A stretch of DNA of 10,464 bases from an uncultured Collinsella sp. (GTDB lineage: Bacteria > Actinomycetota > Coriobacteriia > Coriobacteriales > Coriobacteriaceae): contig CABUXL010000059.1 in the NCBI GenBank assembly GCA_902495525.1, forward strand, positions 1 through 10,464, written 5' to 3'. The notes under the pieces were generated by a model. The model was given only the letters and a program-made list of their open reading frames with translations, was not told where the DNA came from and ran no database searches. A program made the translations under genes and the position numbers. Shown here one piece after another: positions 7,029 to 10,464 of this stretch; the stretch's first letter is position 1; each line of letters opens with the position of its first letter.

Positions 7029-7120
7029 CTACGCGCCCTGGCGATGTTGAATTGGTGCCTTGCTCCTGTGGGGGCGTGGCGATGCTATGCTCTAACTTCG
7101 ACTGTATGAATTGCTTCGAA

Positions 7121-7127
7121 AAGAGGA
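7121..7127 (+). promoter_or_regulatory. Ribosome binding site deciding the zinc-ribbon protein start
   Basis: AAGAGGA lies 4 nt before the GTG at 7132. It selects this GTG over the in-frame TTG at 7111, which would put the site inside the gene. Confidence 0.75.
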
Positions 7128-7131
7128 TGCC

Positions 7132-8274
7132 GTGATCTGCCCGCATTGCCTTAAGACTATCGAGGACGGCGCCTCGTTCTGCCCCTACTGCAACGCCTAT
7201 GTGGGTCCGGGCGATGGTCCCGAGCACACCGAGTTCGTGTTCTGTGAGGGCTGCGGTGCCCGTCTTTCTCCGCATGATCGCACGTGCCCCAAATGCGGAC
7301 GCCCTGCTCCGGGTATCCTCTCCGAGGACGCGGCCGCATCCGACCTGGCAGCGGGCCACACGGCGGGCTTTCCGCGCCTAACGCAAGAGCAGATCGATAC
7401 CGAGGTGCCGCATGCGCCAGCCTCTGCCGCTGCGGTGCTTTCGGACGCCGCCGACCCCAATGAGACCTGTGTGCTGCCGGCTTTCGATAAGGATTTCGGT
7501 ATCCCCAAGGTCGATATTCCCACGCCCGTTTCCCTGCATGACGATGCTCAAAAACCCAAGCGCAAGGTGCACCCCGACGAGGACGCCTATCACAAGCACA
7601 AGCGCCATATCCCCAAGCCGCTCATTATCATTGCGGTCCTCGCCGTCGTTTGCGGCGGTGCCTATTGGTTCGTGACGACCGATCCCATGGGCGTTATGCC
7701 TGGCTTCTACGACCAGTTTGGCCAGGCTGCGCAGACGACCTTCCCCACGCGCCAAAAGGGCGAGGCGACCGAGGACGATACCAAGCAGGACGATTCTGCC
7801 GAGGTAGTCCAGGAAGAAACCGTGCTCACCGATGATCAGCTCTATACCAGGCTCGACGGTCTGTATCAGACCATCGTTTCCTACGGTGACGAGGACCAGA
7901 TCGGCGAGGTCATCGATTCCTTTAACAACGGCTATCTCCGAACGCCGCTGTCCACCCGTCAGGAGCTGTCGCAGAGTGCCTACGCCCTGCGCGACCAGAT
8001 CAAAAAGACGCAAGATGAGCTCAGCAACCTTAAGTACCAGGACGATACGGTCTATGCGGACGACATTGCCCACTTAAAGCAGCTTGCCGAGTGGATGTAT
8101 GAGCGCGTCGACGTGATCTGCCAGAGTTGGGACATCTCGCTGGCCATTCCCGATGGCGAGTCGATGAGTTCTCACCAAAGCGAGATCCTGGCGCCCATCG
8201 CGCAGGGCGGCAACAGCGCGCTGAACCAGTACGACGCCAATGTCGGTTCCTGGAAGCCGCAGCAGCGTTCCTAA
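7132..8274 (+). CDS. Membrane-anchored double zinc-ribbon protein of unknown function
   Basis: Not a family I can name. From the GTG start it has 380 residues. Two CxxC-CxxC zinc ribbons open the protein: Cys3/Cys6/Cys17/Cys20 and Cys38/Cys41/Cys52/Cys55, close to the zinc-ribbon type found in many membrane proteins. A low-complexity Ala/Asp/Pro linker follows, holding an ETCVLP segment around Thr112. Then come basic stretches (about 141-159, KPKRK and HKHKRH), one membrane helix at about 162-181, an acidic linker and a mostly helical outside domain (about 225-380) with no motif I recognise. The positive-inside rule puts the ribbons in the cytoplasm and the C-terminus outside. It lies 103 nt after the ATPase with no clear terminator or strong promoter between them, so it may share that transcript or have its own weak promoter. 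It could be a scaffold or sensor; this is inference. Confidence 0.88.
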   Translation: MICPHCLKTIEDGASFCPYCNAYVGPGDGPEHTEFVFCEGCGARLSPHDRTCPKCGRPAPGILSEDAAASDLAAGHTAGFPRLTQEQIDTEVPHAPASAAAVLSDAADPNETCVLPAFDKDFGIPKVDIPTPVSLHDDAQKPKRKVHPDEDAYHKHKRHIPKPLIIIAVLAVVCGGAYWFVTTDPMGVMPGFYDQFGQAAQTTFPTRQKGEATEDDTKQDDSAEVVQEETVLTDDQLYTRLDGLYQTIVSYGDEDQIGEVIDSFNNGYLRTPLSTRQELSQSAYALRDQIKKTQDELSNLKYQDDTVYADDIAHLKQLAEWMYERVDVICQSWDISLAIPDGESMSSHQSEILAPIAQGGNSALNQYDANVGSWKPQQRS

Positions 8275-8312
8275 AATTAGTTCGCTATAGTCGGCATAAC
8301 CTACGTGCGCAA

Positions 8313-8342
8313 TTGATGTAAGCCCATGCTTATTGCTACAAT
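8313..8342 (+). promoter_or_regulatory. Promoter of the prolyl isomerase-TPR pair
   Basis: TTGATG (8313-8318) and TACAAT (8337-8342) are 18 nt apart, five and four of six being close to consensus, with TG one base before the -10 (TGCTACAAT), an extended -10. The start would be near 8349, about 33 nt before the gene. The gap 8275-8381 shows no clear terminator for the gene before it. Confidence 0.65.
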
Positions 8343-8381
8343 TCGTACAAATATGCTTTAAACGCACGAGGAAGGAACCAC

Positions 8382-8924
8382 ATGTTTGGTTTTAAGAAAG
8401 AGCTCTACACGCCCGAGTATCAGCTTGCCGGCGACGAGTGCGCCGTAATCGAGACGTCGAAGGGTACCATCAAGGTCAAGTTTGACGGCGAGGGCGCCCC
8501 CATCCATGTGGCGAATTTCTGCGAGCTTTCCACGATGGGCTTCTATGACGGCCTTAAGTTCCATCGCTATGTTCCCGGCTTCGTCATTCAGGGCGGCGAC
8601 CCCAATACCCGCGATATGTCCGGCGCCGACGTCGCTGCCGGTCTTGAGGGCCCCGACGGCATGCCCGGTACCGGTGGCCCCGGCTACTGCATCAAGGGCG
8701 AGTTTGCCACCAACCCGCGCAACAGCCATGTCGATGGCGCCCTTGCCATGGCACGCTCCATGGACCCCGATTCCGCGGGTTCGCAGTTCTACTTCTGCCT
8801 GGGTGCCCAGCATAACCTCGATTCCGGTTACACCGTCTTTGGTACCACGGTCGAGGGTCTCGATGTGATTTCGCAGCTGCGTGCCGGCGACGAGATCGTC
8901 CATGTCGAGATCGTTCACGAGTAA
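8382..8924 (+). CDS. Cyclophilin-type peptidyl-prolyl cis-trans isomerase
   Basis: Catalyses cis-trans isomerisation at proline bonds and helps protein folding. The protein has 180 residues, with no signal peptide or membrane helix, so it is cytoplasmic. FHRYVPGFVIQGGDP (60-74) contains the catalytic arginine (Arg62), the core Phe67 and Gln70. GALAMARS (119-126), GSQFYFC (133-139) and TVFG (151-154) complete the cyclophilin core. Compared with human cyclophilin A the alignment after GSQF is ungapped; Trp121 becomes Asn145 and His126 becomes Tyr150, suggesting low cyclosporin affinity. A segment of roughly 20 residues rich in Gly and Asp (about 75-95) is inserted between GGDP and the GTGGPGY loop. 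The ATG has AGGAAGGA 5 nt upstream. It is followed by the TPR gene after 11 nt, very likely one operon. Confidence 0.95.
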   Translation: MFGFKKELYTPEYQLAGDECAVIETSKGTIKVKFDGEGAPIHVANFCELSTMGFYDGLKFHRYVPGFVIQGGDPNTRDMSGADVAAGLEGPDGMPGTGGPGYCIKGEFATNPRNSHVDGALAMARSMDPDSAGSQFYFCLGAQHNLDSGYTVFGTTVEGLDVISQLRAGDEIVHVEIVHE

Positions 8925-8930
8925 AGGGGA
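8924..8930 (+). promoter_or_regulatory. Ribosome binding site deciding the TTG start of the TPR gene
   Basis: AAGGGGA begins on the last base of the isomerase stop codon and ends 5 nt before TTG 8936. No ATG or GTG is placed as well, so the TTG start is supported and translation may be coupled to the gene before. Confidence 0.8.
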
Positions 8931-8935
8931 CTTCC

Positions 8936-10240
8936 TTGAATAGCCAGCTGATCCAACAGGGCCGCGCCGCTTACCGCGCGGGTGATTTTTCCGCTGCAGC
9001 CCAGATGCTTGGGGCGGCAAAGACTCCCGATGAGATTATGGGCGAGGCCGATCACCTTCGTGGCAACGCCTTGATGCACTTGGGCATGTATGCCGAGGCC
9101 GCCGAGGCCTACGCCGCCGCCCTCAACGACGGCACCTACGGCAAGCGCGGCGCGCTGCTCACCAATCGCGGTAAGGCGCTCGCCGCCGTGGGCGACTACA
9201 CGACGGCCGCTCAGGCGTTCTCTGCTGCTACGCAGGATGCTTCCTATGCCACGCCGTTCAAGGCCTATCTGGGCCTGGGTAACGCGCTGTTCCAGTCGGG
9301 CGACTATGCCAACGCGGGTACTGCCTTCCGTCAGGCTGCCATCGACGGCGCCAATCCGGCTCCTGCCGCCGCACTCGGCGAGCTTGGACGTTGCTTCATT
9401 AAGCTCGGCCGTCCGGCGGATGCCGTGGAGACCTACCGTACGGCTATCGACTTTGCTGGTCCCCGTGACGACACGCGTGCGCTCAACGCCGGCATGGGTC
9501 AGGCGCTTTCTGCCGCCGGCCGTCCCTCCGACGCACTCGACGCCTTTAACGCCGCTACTGCCGATGGCATCTACCAGCTCACCTCCGAGCAGGCCGATGA
9601 GCTTGCCCGCGTGCACGATTCGCTTGCCGCGCTGTCTGCCCAGACGGCCATGGCCACGGCTCCGGCGCCCGCGATGGACGCTCCTGCCGTCGATCCGCTC
9701 GATCCTACGGGCGCGACCGGTCAGTTTATGCCCGATCCCTCGGACACCGGCTTCTTTACGCTGTCCGAGTCCGAGATGGTCCAGCAGGATCGTCAGGATC
9801 GTAAGCAGGCCAAGGTCCGTCGTCGCCATCGCCACACGGGTCTTAAAGTCTTCATCGTGCTGCTTCTGCTCATTTTGATCGCCGCGGGCGGTCTGGGCTT
9901 TGCCTACACGCGCGGCTTTGGCTTCCCGTCTCAGGAATCTGTGGTTTCCGATCTGTTCCAGGCCGCCGGCGACGGTGACACCGCAAAGGCCGAGTCTTGT
10001 CTGGCCTCGAGCCTGTCCGAGGACGCTAAGTCGATGATCATCTCCTCGATTCCGCAGGGTGCCACCGTGTCCGTCGAGGGCATGGATCAGTCCATGACCG
10101 AGACGACCGCCAAGGTGAAGGCATCGCTGTCCAAGGGCGGCGAGCAGGAGTACACCGTCAAATTCGTGCGCTCTGACAACCATATCGGCTGGGCCGTTTC
10201 CTCGCTCGATATGGATTTCTCGGCTGCTGACAACCAGTAG
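8936..10240 (+). CDS. TPR-repeat protein with one membrane helix and an outside DUF4878/NTF2-like domain
   Basis: A 434-residue protein of unknown role. The N-terminal 225 residues are helical tetratricopeptide repeats (clear units near 37-65, 71-100, 108-137, 143-172 and 180-210, with a weaker one at 4-29), a surface for binding partner proteins. A Pro/Ala/Asp linker (about 236-275) leads to a basic stretch KVRRRHRH (293-300), a membrane helix at about 304-324 and a C-terminal domain of 110 residues. The latter's pattern (helices, then KVKASL and EYTVKFVRSDNHIGWAV strands) resembles DUF4878 or NTF2-like outside domains; this is by eye. Topology should be TPRs inside and the C-terminal domain outside. 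It begins with TTG, 11 nt after the isomerase gene and in the same operon, and precedes mreB. Codon use is like its neighbours. The two proteins may cooperate in folding or assembly; that is inference. Confidence 0.92.
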   Translation: MNSQLIQQGRAAYRAGDFSAAAQMLGAAKTPDEIMGEADHLRGNALMHLGMYAEAAEAYAAALNDGTYGKRGALLTNRGKALAAVGDYTTAAQAFSAATQDASYATPFKAYLGLGNALFQSGDYANAGTAFRQAAIDGANPAPAAALGELGRCFIKLGRPADAVETYRTAIDFAGPRDDTRALNAGMGQALSAAGRPSDALDAFNAATADGIYQLTSEQADELARVHDSLAALSAQTAMATAPAPAMDAPAVDPLDPTGATGQFMPDPSDTGFFTLSESEMVQQDRQDRKQAKVRRRHRHTGLKVFIVLLLLILIAAGGLGFAYTRGFGFPSQESVVSDLFQAAGDGDTAKAESCLASSLSEDAKSMIISSIPQGATVSVEGMDQSMTETTAKVKASLSKGGEQEYTVKFVRSDNHIGWAVSSLDMDFSAADNQ

Positions 10241-10262
10241 TGACCTTATGGGATTTAGCTTT

Positions 10263-10295
10263 GCCCGGCGCTTCACCGCAAGTGAGGTGCCGGGC
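10263..10295 (+). terminator. Strong hairpin after the TPR gene, terminator without clear U-run
   Basis: GCCCGGCGCTTCAC (10263-10276) pairs along all 14 positions with GTGAGGTGCCGGGC (10282-10295), with two G-U pairs and a 5-nt loop CGCAA. The base after it runs TTGCGC, not a T-run, so classic intrinsic termination is doubtful; it may slow polymerase, protect the 3' end of the upstream message, or terminate with help. The minus strand also lacks a T-run. Confidence 0.5.
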
Positions 10296-10304
10296 TTGCG
10301 CTAG

Positions 10305-10310
10305 TATCAT
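10305..10310 (+). promoter_or_regulatory. Possible -10 element for mreB
   Basis: TATCAT matches five of six bases of TATAAT and lies 46 nt before the mreB start. No convincing -35 is found at 16-18 nt; that region is the hairpin's right arm. GCTAGTA occurs twice around it (10300-10306 and 10313-10319). Weak evidence. Confidence 0.25.
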
Positions 10311-10345
10311 GAGCTAGTAGTTTTCCAGCAATCATCCAACACATC

Positions 10346-10350
10346 AGGAG
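10346..10350 (+). promoter_or_regulatory. Ribosome binding site deciding the mreB start
   Basis: AGGAG lies 5 nt before TTG 10356 but 17 nt before the first in-frame ATG (10368), so the TTG is favoured. Confidence 0.65.
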
Positions 10351-10355
10351 TTGCG

Positions 10356-10464
10356 TTGTTTTCTTTGATGGATATGTTCTTCGGTAGCTATGCGGGCGAT
10401 CTTGCCATCGACCTCGGCACCGCAAATACGCTTGTCTCCGTGCGAGGCAAGGGCATCGTCATTC
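10356..10464 (+). CDS. mreB: Rod shape-determining protein MreB, 5' end only
   Basis: Bacterial actin that forms membrane-bound filaments and guides lateral cell wall synthesis. Only the first 36 codons are inside the window; the family is about 330-350 long. Residues 15-27 contain DLAIDLGTANTLV, the first phosphate-binding loop of the actin/Hsp70 fold in the form typical of MreB, followed by a GKGIV strand. The N-terminal stretch MFSLMDMFFGSY is hydrophobic, in keeping with the membrane-contacting start of MreB. TTG 10356 is chosen because AGGAG lies 5 nt upstream; in-frame ATGs at 10368 and 10374 are alternatives with poor spacing. A paralogue such as Mbl cannot be excluded from this short piece. 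Confidence 0.88.
   Translation, partial: MFSLMDMFFGSYAGDLAIDLGTANTLVSVRGKGIVI

Noticed and set aside
7029..7110. Terminator or promoter between the ATPase and the zinc-ribbon gene
   Set aside because: Only short ACGC/GCGT pairing without a T-run, and a TATGCT (7086-7091) without a -35 at usable distance; too weak to annotate.
7111..7131. TTG start seven codons earlier for the zinc-ribbon protein
   Set aside because: No ribosome site before it, while AAGAGGA sits correctly before the GTG at 7132, and the zinc ribbon starts right after that GTG.
8915..10276. A 453-codon open frame on the minus strand opposite the TPR gene
   Set aside because: Explained by the codon bias of the repeat-rich TPR gene; composition is antisense-like and no ribosome site is seen.

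Overview
The window is a stretch of core chromosome from a GC-rich bacterium. My best guess is a member of the Coriobacteriia, close to Collinsella. This rests on base composition, strong Shine-Dalgarno sites mixed with TTG and GTG starts, the protein styles and the gene set, not on any database match. I see no insertion sequence, integrase, phage gene, CRISPR array or recognisable defence gene.

Left part (1-3948, all on the minus strand): a tightly packed aromatic amino acid operon, read right to left as aroF (DAHP synthase), tyrA (prephenate dehydrogenase), aroB (3-dehydroquinate synthase) and aroA (EPSP synthase, cut by the left edge). AroF makes DAHP, AroB closes it to dehydroquinate, AroA acts two steps before chorismate, and TyrA sends prephenate to tyrosine. 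Gaps are 3 and 36 nt, then a 7-nt overlap, which points to one transcript. A strong hairpin with a short U-run lies between the likely promoter and aroF and may be an attenuator.

Centre (3949-4290): a divergent intergenic region with the aroF leader on the minus strand and, on the plus strand, a promoter, a complete tRNA-Arg(CCG) and a strong intrinsic terminator.

Right part (4305-10464, all on the plus strand): a ten-helix P-type ATPase of the Exp7/CtpE-like group with an unusual lysine-rich tail; a membrane-anchored double zinc-ribbon protein; a cytoplasmic cyclophilin-type prolyl isomerase with its own promoter, followed 11 nt later by a TPR protein with one membrane helix; then a hairpin and the first 36 codons of mreB. 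The zinc-ribbon and TPR proteins share one plan (cytoplasmic interaction module, basic stretch, single helix, outside domain) and sit beside mreB. They are the least understood part of the window and the best place to look for something new, possibly linked to the cell envelope.

All gaps between genes are under 300 bases, and what they hold is listed below.
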